Shown: positions 36,167 through 43,619 of the stretch, one piece after another
How the letters are laid out: every line of letters begins with the position of its first letter
Numbering within the stretch: the first letter of the stretch is position 1
NCBI GenBank assembly: GCA_900318625.1
Contig: ONLG01000013.1
Location: 1-52,178, forward strand
Direction: 5' to 3'
Source: an uncultured Prevotella sp.
Lineage (GTDB): Bacteria; Bacteroidota; Bacteroidia; Bacteroidales; Bacteroidaceae
Length of the DNA: 52,178 bases
Translations under genes and position numbers: made by a program
Notes under the pieces: generated by a model
The model's input: the letters and a program-made list of their open reading frames with translations, nothing else
Told to the model about the DNA's origin: nothing
The model's database searches: none

Positions 36167-37648
36167 ATGATACACTACATCAGTGCAGAGCACATCACGA
36201 TAGAACAAATCGGAGAAATAATACAGCAAGGCATCCGCATCGAGCTGAGCGAAGAAGCCAAACACAGGATAAGGCGCTGCCGTTCCTATCTCGACAAGAA
36301 GATAAATGGCAACAACGCGCCCATCTACGGTGTCACCACGGGCTTCGGCTCGCTGTGCAACGTGTCGATAGGCAAAGACCAACTCTCGCAGCTTCAGGTG
36401 AACCTGATCAAGAGCCACGCCTGCGGCACGGGAGAGCGCGTGCCAAACGAGATTGTGAAAATCATGCTTCTGCTGAAGATTCAGTCGCTGAGCTACGGCT
36501 ACTCGGGCTGCAAGCTCGACACCGTGCAGCGCCTGGTGGCTCTGTTCAACAACAATGCCTACCCCGTGGTCTACAAGCAGGGCTCGCTCGGAGCATCGGG
36601 CGACCTCGTGCCGCTGGCCCATATGTGCCTGCCGTTAGTGGGACTCGGCCAGGTGGAGTATCAGGGACACGTCATATCCGGTGCCGAGCTGCTTCGCAAG
36701 AAGCGCTGGAAACCCATCGAGCTGGGCTCCAAAGAGGGACTGGCACTGCTCAACGGCACGCAGAACATGAGTGCCTTCGCGGTGTGGGCCTTGCTCCATG
36801 CGCGCAGGCTCAGCGACTGGGCCGACAGGATAGCAGCCATGTCGCTCGATGCGTTCGACGGTCTGGTGGAGCCGTTCACCCATGCCGTCCATGCCGTGCG
36901 CCCACATCAGGGACAGATAGAGACGGCACGACGCATGAGAGAGTTGCTCGAGGGCAGCCAGATAGCTACCAATATCAAGGCGCACGTGCAGGATCCATAC
37001 TCCTTCAGATGCGTGCCGCAGGTGCATGGAGCGGTGAAAGACACCATCCGATACGTGAAGTCGGTCATCGACACCGAGATAAACTCGGCTACCGACAACC
37101 CTACCGTCTGCCCTGAGGAAGACCTCATCATCTCGGCTGGCAACTTCCACGGCGAACCTATCGCCCTGCCCATCGACTTTCTGTCTATAGCAATGAGCGA
37201 ACTGGCCAACATCAGCGAACGGCGCATCTACCGTCTGGTGTCGGGACTGCGCGGACTGCCCAGTTTCCTCGTGGCAAATCCGGGTGTGAACAGCGGTTTT
37301 ATGATTACTCAGTACACGGCTGCATCGGTGGTGAGCCTCAACAAGTCGCTCGCCATGCCTTCGTCGGTAGACAGCATACCCTCGTGTCAGGATCAGGAAG
37401 ACCACGTTTCGATGGGTGCCAATGCCGCAATAAAACTCTACAAGGTGGTGCTCAACACCGAGCGCGTGCTGGCCATCGAGCTGTTCAACGCTGCTCAGGC
37501 TCTCGATTTCCGCCTGCCGCTGCGCTCCTCGCCCGAGATATGCCGTATGCACGCCGACTTCCGCAAGGTGGTGCCGTTCATTCTCAACGACGAACTGATG
37601 TATCCGCACATCGAAAAGGCCATTCAGTTCCTGCGCACTTGGAAATAG
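36167..37648 (+). CDS. hutH: Histidine ammonia-lyase
   Basis: 493 residues. The MIO prosthetic group forms from Ala-Ser-Gly in GSLGASGDLVPLAHM (residues about 143-145). GVTTGFGSL, NGTQNMSAF, QVHGAVKDTIRYV and QDQEDHVSMGANAA are further family blocks. It removes ammonia from histidine to give urocanate, the first step of the pathway. The convergent small gene at 37667-38146 follows directly. Confidence 0.96.
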   Translation: MIHYISAEHITIEQIGEIIQQGIRIELSEEAKHRIRRCRSYLDKKINGNNAPIYGVTTGFGSLCNVSIGKDQLSQLQVNLIKSHACGTGERVPNEIVKIMLLLKIQSLSYGYSGCKLDTVQRLVALFNNNAYPVVYKQGSLGASGDLVPLAHMCLPLVGLGQVEYQGHVISGAELLRKKRWKPIELGSKEGLALLNGTQNMSAFAVWALLHARRLSDWADRIAAMSLDAFDGLVEPFTHAVHAVRPHQGQIETARRMRELLEGSQIATNIKAHVQDPYSFRCVPQVHGAVKDTIRYVKSVIDTEINSATDNPTVCPEEDLIISAGNFHGEPIALPIDFLSIAMSELANISERRIYRLVSGLRGLPSFLVANPGVNSGFMITQYTAASVVSLNKSLAMPSSVDSIPSCQDQEDHVSMGANAAIKLYKVVLNTERVLAIELFNAAQALDFRLPLRSSPEICRMHADFRKVVPFILNDELMYPHIEKAIQFLRTWK

Positions 37649-37666
37649 TCATCCCCTCGCAAGGGC

Positions 37667-38146
37667 CTACTGCTTTGCGTCGAACTCCTTGAACACCTCC
37701 AGAATACGTTTCATCTGCTTGCGGTCGCGGCGGTTGCGACGGTCGAAAAGGTTGCCAAGGTCGAAGCTCAGCAGCGACGAACGGTGAGGACCGTTCAGCC
37801 ATCGCTCCTTGGCTTTCTCCAAACTTCGGCGCAAGTCGGGACCAATGCCGGCCACGGTGACTTCCTTCAGCTGATGACTACGCGGAAAGAGGTACATCGG
37901 GTCGGTAAGTTCCGAGGGGCGAAGGCACTCGTGAACAAACTCCACATGACTGAATGAGATGCTGTCGAACTGTTCGGGCACCGTCACACGACCATGCCGG
38001 TCGGTCTTGAGAACAGTGTCTCCGACCCTCACCGTCACCCCCATGATGGGCTCGTCCGTATCGCTGTGCAACACGGTAATCTGCCTCTGCGCCCGCACAA
38101 CCGTGCCGACAACCAGCGCAACTGAGAGTAACAGCAGTCGGAGCAT
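37667..38146 (-). CDS. Secreted protein with carboxypeptidase regulatory-like (TonB-receptor N-terminal type) domain
   Basis: 159 residues with a signal peptide (RLLLLSVALVVGTVVRAQ). Residues about 22-95 form a carboxypeptidase D regulatory-like/DUF4480-like fold: ITVLHSDTDEPIMGVTVRVGDT, then the strand-rich TDRHGRVTVP and ISFSHVEF. The C-terminal third is charged and basic (NLFDRRNRRDRKQMKR). Such domains head SusC proteins, but here the domain stands alone. It lies on the opposite strand between hutH and hutI, splitting the hut genes. Function unknown. Confidence 0.75.
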   Translation of the reverse strand: MLRLLLLSVALVVGTVVRAQRQITVLHSDTDEPIMGVTVRVGDTVLKTDRHGRVTVPEQFDSISFSHVEFVHECLRPSELTDPMYLFPRSHQLKEVTVAGIGPDLRRSLEKAKERWLNGPHRSSLLSFDLGNLFDRRNRRDRKQMKRILEVFKEFDAKQ

Positions 38147-38247
38147 GGCGCAAAGGTATCGCCTTTAATCCATAACAGCCTAACAATCACGCTCGCGGCA
38201 CCAGTTTTTTATATTATTTTTCAGCAATTTACCAGAAGATTAACACT

Positions 38248-39531
38248 ATGAAACATCTTTTAATAAGAAACATAGCACGCATTGTCGGCACCCACGACGC
38301 ATCCATCGTGCAACTCCGGGGCAGCGAAATGAAGCACCTTCCGGGCATCGACAACTCGTGGCTGCTCACCGAGGGCGACCACATTGCCGACTTCGGACGC
38401 GAGGACGACGGGCTGAGCACCATAGCGCGGCAGGCTGTGGCGAGCGGAACGGCTGAAACCATCGATGCCGAGGGGGGCTGGCTGTTCCCGGCGTTCTGCG
38501 ACAGCCACACCCACCTGGTGTATTCGGGCAGTCGCGAGGGCGAGTTCGTCGACAAGATACGCGGCCTGAGCTACGCCGAGATAGCCCGCAGGGGTGGCGG
38601 CATACTGTGCTCGTCGGATCGGCTGCACGAAGCTTCGGAAGACGAGCTCTACCACGAGGCCATGAAGCGTGTCGGCGAGATAGCAGCCAAAGGCACGGGA
38701 GCCGTGGAGATAAAAAGCGGCTACGGACTCAACACCGACGACGAGCTGAAGATGCTGCGCGTGATACGCCGCATAAGGCAGACAGCACCCATGCGCGTGG
38801 TCAGCACGTTCCTCGGAGCCCATGCCGTTGGAAGAGCATGGCAGGGGCGGCAAGGCGAATACGTGGACATGATTATCAGCGAGATGCTCCCCGAGGTGGC
38901 ACGCCAGCAGCTGGCAGACTTCGTCGACGTGTTCTGCGACGAGGGTTTCTTCACTCCCGACGAGACGAGACGCATACTCAACGCTGCCGCACGTTACGGT
39001 ATGCGCGGAAAAATCCACGGACAGGAGCTGGCAGACTCCGGTGGAGTGGCCGTTGCCACGCAGTGCGGCGCACTGTCGGTCGACCATCTGGAGCAGATGA
39101 CCGATGCCGACATAGCGATGCTCAGCAAAGCAGGTCCCCAGGCCCCCATTCCGACAGCCCTCCCAGGCACATCGTTCTTCCTGAATATGCCCTTCGCACC
39201 CGGTCGCCGCATCATTGACGGCGGCCTGCCACTGGCCGTTGCCAGCGACTACAACCCCGGCTCCACACCGTCAGGCGACATGAAGTTCATCGTTTCGCTG
39301 GCCTGCATCAAGATGCGCCTGCTGCCCGAAGAAGCCATCAATGCCGCAACAATCAACTCGGCAGCAGCGATGGGACTCAGCCACCACTACGGCAGCATAG
39401 CCCTAGGCAAGGCCGCCAGCTTCTTCATAACCACTGCCCTGCCCTCCATAGGCTTTCTGCCATACGCCTACACCACCCCACTCATCCGCCGCGTAGTCCT
39501 CGAAGGCAATATGAGTCATATTGCAAAGTAA
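38248..39531 (+). CDS. hutI: Imidazolonepropionase
   Basis: 427 residues of the amidohydrolase superfamily. Metal ligands include HxH in DSHTHLVYSG (His87, His89), with further family blocks FLGAHAVG, KIHGQELADSGG and the Asp of ASDYNPGSTPSG. It opens the ring of imidazolonepropionate to formiminoglutamate, the substrate of FtcD. The last seven residues (NMSHIAK) and the TAA stop are encoded by the first unit of a 22-bp-phased repeat array, so the native C-terminus has been replaced or extended by repeat sequence. It is separated from hutH by a gene on the other strand and may have its own promoter, which I could not find. Confidence 0.95.
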   Translation: MKHLLIRNIARIVGTHDASIVQLRGSEMKHLPGIDNSWLLTEGDHIADFGREDDGLSTIARQAVASGTAETIDAEGGWLFPAFCDSHTHLVYSGSREGEFVDKIRGLSYAEIARRGGGILCSSDRLHEASEDELYHEAMKRVGEIAAKGTGAVEIKSGYGLNTDDELKMLRVIRRIRQTAPMRVVSTFLGAHAVGRAWQGRQGEYVDMIISEMLPEVARQQLADFVDVFCDEGFFTPDETRRILNAAARYGMRGKIHGQELADSGGVAVATQCGALSVDHLEQMTDADIAMLSKAGPQAPIPTALPGTSFFLNMPFAPGRRIIDGGLPLAVASDYNPGSTPSGDMKFIVSLACIKMRLLPEEAINAATINSAAAMGLSHHYGSIALGKAASFFITTALPSIGFLPYAYTTPLIRRVVLEGNMSHIAK

Positions 39532-39632
39532 TATGGGTCATATTGGTCGGTAATATGAGTCATATTGCAAAGTAATATGGGCCATATTACTCGGTAATAA
39601 GGGCCATATTACTCACCAATATGGGCCATATT
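39508..39632. repeat. Array of six 15-bp palindromes at exact 22-bp period
   Basis: Units start at 39508, 39530, 39552, 39574, 39596 and 39618. Sequences are AATATGAGTCATATT, AATATGGGTCATATT, AATATGAGTCATATT, AATATGGGCCATATT, AATAAGGGCCATATT and AATATGGGCCATATT. The 7-base spacers are GCAAAGT, GGTCGGT, GCAAAGT, ACTCGGT and ACTCACC. Most units are perfect dyads around a central G. The array lies between convergent hutI and the protease gene and covers the hutI stop codon. It lacks the C-rich/G-rich arms of the other two copies. Confidence 0.92.
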
Positions 39633-39655
39633 GGTTTTCTAAATGGGCGAGATTA

Positions 39656-40384
39656 TTACTTCAGACGCAAATACGGCTTCACAGCATCAATACTCCATGC
39701 GTAGTTTAAGTTAGCATTAGACTTCGCATCGAGCGTTCCCGAAGTTATACCAACTGCTTGTCCCCGTTCATTGATAAGAGCACCGCCACTACTTCCGAAA
39801 TCTATACTCACATTGATCTGCATCAGATAATTAGTTCTCCACTGCGACACCTCTCCCGAAGAAAAGGTATTTTCAAGTCCTTTGGGACTTCCTATAGCAT
39901 ACACTTTAGCTCCGACGGCAGGTTTTTCGTCTGCAATGGGGATGTAGCATGAGTTTTCACAATTCACACGAAAAAGTATAAAATCACGTTCTGAGTCTTT
40001 ATGTATAACCTCAATAACTTCATACAAATTCTCACTTCCAACCATCTTTATCTTTTCCAAGCCGGTCAAAGTTCCTTGGAATACATGATAGTTACTGACT
40101 GCAAGGCCATGTTCACCAATGAAAAAGCCAGACCCTTGGAAAGCTTGTTCGCCATCAGTGGTCATAACTATAAATACTGCTTTGTTGAACAGCTTAAAAA
40201 TTTCAGTCGGTAGGAGCGTTTCGGTCTGTTTCCCGATGTGTGCAACGGCTTCGTTTTTGCCTTGGCGAGAGTTTACCGTCTGACTATGGCTACTCCGTAA
40301 ATGTTGCCTTGTATGGCCAGACCGATGAGCACACGATGTCAGTACAATCAACCCACAAATTAGCAATAATACTTTATTCTGCAT
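39656..40384 (-). CDS. Trypsin-like serine protease lipoprotein (last gene of the cluster)
   Basis: 242 residues. The signal peptide ends in LTSC (Cys18), predicting a lipoprotein on the periplasmic or outer face. The chymotrypsin/HtrA-type fold has a complete triad: His100 (SNYHVF), Asp134 (ERDFILF) and Ser199 (FGSSGGAL). No PDZ domain follows, so it is shorter than DegP. GSGFFIGEHGLAVSNYH is the usual HtrA-like lead-in. It overlaps the MotB-like gene by 11 bp and is the last gene before the convergent repeat array. A role in processing envelope or invader proteins is inference. Confidence 0.85.
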   Translation of the reverse strand: MQNKVLLLICGLIVLTSCAHRSGHTRQHLRSSHSQTVNSRQGKNEAVAHIGKQTETLLPTEIFKLFNKAVFIVMTTDGEQAFQGSGFFIGEHGLAVSNYHVFQGTLTGLEKIKMVGSENLYEVIEVIHKDSERDFILFRVNCENSCYIPIADEKPAVGAKVYAIGSPKGLENTFSSGEVSQWRTNYLMQINVSIDFGSSGGALINERGQAVGITSGTLDAKSNANLNYAWSIDAVKPYLRLK

Positions 40385-40991
40385 TGATAATATTCTTTGG
40401 TAATATGTGAATAAGAAATCGCTGGTTTGCTTCTTCTCTCATGTCACGCATAGGGTCAACATTGAGTCGTCCATCTCCGCTTCCAGCTATCTGGATCTCA
40501 CAGTTGCTGTTGAACGAAATACGGCATTGATTAGTCCAAAATCCCACCAAGGCCAAAGCCCTTTGGAAGCTAAGGAAGTAGTTGGGAACAGAATAAGCCT
40601 CAGAGTCAGCCGATGCCTGTCCTTCTACAACTAAGAGGTATTTGTTTTGATGGTTGCGTTTCAGGAAACGGTTAATCTCTTCTCCGGCCATACGAAGGCT
40701 ATCACGAGTCTGCGGCGGCAGCCCAAAGATGTCGTGCTTTCCACGATCGAAGAAACACCTAACCCTTAGAACGTATTTCTTGTAGGCTTTGTTATAGTCA
40801 AAGAAATCTTTACTCAAGTCTTTTGTTGATGCCTCTACTTTTTTTATCTGCTCCAGTTCTTTCTCTGTTGCCACCATTTTTCTGTGGAGCAATGCCATAG
40901 TCAGGACAAACAAAACCAACATGACAAAGAACAAACTGGTCATCAAATCTGAATAGCTGGTCCAGAAAAAAGATTCCTTTCTTGTTTTCAT
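40374..40991 (-). CDS. MotB/ZorB-like stator protein with OmpA-like domain
   Basis: 205 residues. One N-terminal membrane helix (about 12-34) carries SYSDLMTSLFFVML, with Asp15 placed like the ion-binding Asp of MotB and ZorB. A helical stretch (about 40-75) leads to an OmpA-like peptidoglycan-binding domain (about 90-200) with VVEGQASADS, NYFLSFQRALALVGFW and RFLIHILPK. Known families of this design pair with a MotA-like channel to turn ion flow into work, and the partner gene overlaps by 4 bp (ATGA). TolR/ExbD-type and MotB-type relatives remain possible, but the OmpA domain favours MotB/ZorB. Confidence 0.82.
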   Translation of the reverse strand: MKTRKESFFWTSYSDLMTSLFFVMLVLFVLTMALLHRKMVATEKELEQIKKVEASTKDLSKDFFDYNKAYKKYVLRVRCFFDRGKHDIFGLPPQTRDSLRMAGEEINRFLKRNHQNKYLLVVEGQASADSEAYSVPNYFLSFQRALALVGFWTNQCRISFNSNCEIQIAGSGDGRLNVDPMRDMREEANQRFLIHILPKNIINAE

Positions 40992-42700
40992 GGCTGCTTG
41001 ATAGTGTTTAATGTTTCTTTCTCAAATACAATACTGTCGCGCTGCACGCTATCAGCGTTAACATGATCATCCAACACAGGCTCATCATTCAGCCTGAATG
41101 TAGGGCTCACATAATAGCAGGTAAGAATACTGGACACAGTGACAGACACTGCCATCAGTAACAACATTATCCAAGTCAGCGGTTTTAACAAGGCTTTCCA
41201 TCCACGCCTACCCTTCCCAGTACCGCCTACGCTCAACACAGAAGACTGCCCAGAAAGGGTCGTAACTTTATCAACAATCTGCTTGTTGGAATTGAGCACT
41301 TGCAGTGCAACTTGCTCCAATTTATCGGGTAAGCTGGCAAGAGCTTGCAACTGCTTGACTGTCTGAGGTAACGTAGACAACTGCGCACGGAATTCGGCTT
41401 GCATTTCAGAGTTCAGCTGCTGAAACTCCCGCTGTTGTAATTGTAAGAAAGATGTAAATTCCTGCGTTTGCTGCTCAAGCAATCGCTTGAAATCATCGAG
41501 TTGATGCAGAGAACTCTCCTTGAGTTCACGCAAAGACCCCAACAACACGTCATTTACTTCACCTACAGAATGTCCTATCTCTGCTTGACTTTCAGAAACA
41601 CCTTTGGCCAAGGAGCTTAGCGAAGTTCTCAAATGGTCGTCAATATCAGCAACAGCTTTTGCCATCTCAGCCTTACGGTGTCGTATCTGGGTGAGTTCTT
41701 CTTTGAAGAAATCGCGTATTTTTTCCAACACGCCAAGTCTTTCAGCTTCGTGCTGAAATTGTTCATTAAAGCTCTGGATTGTTTGTGTATACCCTTCTAT
41801 GGCCATGAGATACTCGTTGAATCTCTCTATCTTTTCAGTGCTTTTCTCCAACTGGCGCAATACCTTAACATTGGCTGTGGCCATCTTCTGTACATCCATG
41901 CGTCTTATATCCTCTATCATAGCTGCCTGCATCTGATAAGAAGTATTCACACCATCGAGAGTTTGCTCCAATTTCCGAGTATTTGAGGCAAAAGCCTGAT
42001 TGAAATCCATCATGTTTCGCGTAAGATGCATGAGCGAATCGCTTGCATCAACGCTAAGCTTAGGCAATAGCTCTGCTTGCATCCAAGTAAGGAAACTGTT
42101 TTTTCCATCTTCTTCCTTGAGCTTGCACGACTTGAAATAGTAAGATGTGTATGTTGTAAGTGCCAAACCTACAATACTTGCTATCATAGCCACTGCCACA
42201 CAACTCAACAATGTTGCGATACCCTCACCAGCTAAAGCCGCGCCGACCTTGCCTTGTTGAAGCAGTGCATTGAGCGAACCAGAGATCCACATGAAGCCTA
42301 TTCCCACTATAATACCGAACATAGTACCAGCCAAGCCAAGATAAAGCGGTATTGGAGTCTGAGTGTTTATGTCTTCCTCTACTGAGTCGCAATTACGATC
42401 TACGGTATCCTTGAGCAGTTGAAAGTCAATAACATTGGCCCGGTTGTTAGCCAGATACATATTAAGCGAGGAGATTATCCTTTCCAACAACAAGCTACTG
42501 CTTCCTTCATAGGATATGCCTGATACATAGTCAATGTCCGAGGACTTCTCAACAGAAAAGACAGTGCGGCCATCCATACCGCCAAAAGTGTTCTTAAAAT
42601 CATTCATTCGACGCATATTCTGCACGAACGATTTCAGCTGAAGCATCAAAATAAATAAGATGAAGCCTCCTATCACTATATAATGAAGATATTGTGTCAT
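40988..42700 (-). CDS. MotA/TolQ/ZorA-like channel protein with long coiled-coil tail
   Basis: 570 residues. Helices: about 5-22, 117-139 (YLGLAGTMFGIIVGIGF) and 163-187 (LLSCVAVAMIASIVGLAL). The LGLxGTxxG motif and the helix pair are the MotA/TolQ/ExbB core. Residues about 215-495 are a predominantly helical, Gln/Glu-rich tail, likely a cytoplasmic coiled coil as in ZorA. Unlike ZorA there is another hydrophobic helix near 509-530 (WIMLLLMAVSVTVSSILTCYY) followed by a polar end. It pairs with the MotB-like protein through a 4-bp gene overlap. Topology with the extra helix would put the final 40 residues in the periplasm. Confidence 0.82.
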   Translation of the reverse strand: MTQYLHYIVIGGFILFILMLQLKSFVQNMRRMNDFKNTFGGMDGRTVFSVEKSSDIDYVSGISYEGSSSLLLERIISSLNMYLANNRANVIDFQLLKDTVDRNCDSVEEDINTQTPIPLYLGLAGTMFGIIVGIGFMWISGSLNALLQQGKVGAALAGEGIATLLSCVAVAMIASIVGLALTTYTSYYFKSCKLKEEDGKNSFLTWMQAELLPKLSVDASDSLMHLTRNMMDFNQAFASNTRKLEQTLDGVNTSYQMQAAMIEDIRRMDVQKMATANVKVLRQLEKSTEKIERFNEYLMAIEGYTQTIQSFNEQFQHEAERLGVLEKIRDFFKEELTQIRHRKAEMAKAVADIDDHLRTSLSSLAKGVSESQAEIGHSVGEVNDVLLGSLRELKESSLHQLDDFKRLLEQQTQEFTSFLQLQQREFQQLNSEMQAEFRAQLSTLPQTVKQLQALASLPDKLEQVALQVLNSNKQIVDKVTTLSGQSSVLSVGGTGKGRRGWKALLKPLTWIMLLLMAVSVTVSSILTCYYVSPTFRLNDEPVLDDHVNADSVQRDSIVFEKETLNTIKQP

Positions 42701-42721
42701 AGCCTAAATAATAATAACGCA

Positions 42722-43564
42722 CTAATAAAGTTCGATTTCCACAGGTCTTACGATTTCCCAGGTATCAGAATTTTCACTTGTCTGCTTTACCTCTCCATCC
42801 CTAACCGGCTTAAATCCTTTTGCATCTTGCATTCTTACAGTGCCCGAAACTTTCACCACCGACTCAGGAAGGTCGTCAGACTTTATACGGTCAAGTGTTA
42901 TCAGAGAATAGCGTCCTCTGCCACTGCTTATTTCGACCAAGAAACAATTAGACGACGAGCGTTCTGCCTGTTTGAAGTAATGACCTCCTATCGGCTGGTC
43001 GAAATATATCAACTTTTGTTCCTCCAAAGAATCTTGAGGACGTACAATAGGAACTATTCTATCTTTCTCTTCAACATTCGTTTCCGTATGCAACATATCT
43101 CTTTTGGGCAGTTCATGCTTTTGCCTTTCTGCCTGCCCAATACTTTTGAGGCTTCCTTCCAACTGCTCCATTCTAACCTTATACCAATTTCTATTGCCGG
43201 CACTTTCAAGTCTAAGTTTTTTATGGTCCTTATCAAGCTTACTTACCTGTTTAGCCAGCATCAAATATAAAAATATAGCCATAAAGAGAGTCATAAAAGA
43301 AATAGCTAAAAGAAGCCATACCCACATTCTTTGGCTACTCTTTACTTCAGCTATTTCGCTCTTGAACTGCTTGAGACTATCATTTAACGCATAAAATTTA
43401 GCTATCGGAATACTATCCTTATCTGGAGCGGAAACTCCACCAATAGGTGTACTGTCCTTATTATAGTTTTCTTTTCCAGATGGTTTTTGACAAGCCGCAA
43501 TGAAAGTCAATAAAAACACGGCTATTGTAGCAACCAAGGTTCTACTGAAAATTCTTGTCTTCAT
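42722..43564 (-). CDS. Membrane protein with signal/lipobox, one internal helix and short coiled coil (unknown)
   Basis: 280 residues. The N-terminus (TIAVFLLTFIAAC, Cys25) looks like a lipoprotein signal or a first membrane helix. A second helix spans about 80-103 (MWVWLLLAISFMTLFMAIFLYLML), flanked by short heptad-like helices (about 55-76 and 104-145). The C-terminal part (about 185-280) is mixed alpha/beta, with FDQPIGGHYFKQ and CFLVEISSGRGRYSLI. I recognise no family. The layout suggests N-out or a hairpin with the C-terminal domain in the cytoplasm, able to bridge the motor proteins (21 bp downstream) and the cytoskeletal ATPase (55 bp upstream). Confidence 0.7.
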   Translation of the reverse strand: MKTRIFSRTLVATIAVFLLTFIAACQKPSGKENYNKDSTPIGGVSAPDKDSIPIAKFYALNDSLKQFKSEIAEVKSSQRMWVWLLLAISFMTLFMAIFLYLMLAKQVSKLDKDHKKLRLESAGNRNWYKVRMEQLEGSLKSIGQAERQKHELPKRDMLHTETNVEEKDRIVPIVRPQDSLEEQKLIYFDQPIGGHYFKQAERSSSNCFLVEISSGRGRYSLITLDRIKSDDLPESVVKVSGTVRMQDAKGFKPVRDGEVKQTSENSDTWEIVRPVEIELY

Positions 43565-43619
43565 AATATTATCAATTAAATATATTACTGTTAATGCATA
43601 TTAGCCCTACCATAGGAAG

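Noticed and set aside
38151-38158. TACCTTTG as promoter of the small secreted protein gene at 37667-38146
   Set aside because: It lies only 5 bp before the start codon and has no -33 partner; transcription would begin inside the gene.
39508-39632. CRISPR array
   Set aside because: Repeats are only 15 bp and spacers 7 bp, far below CRISPR sizes, and no cas gene is present.
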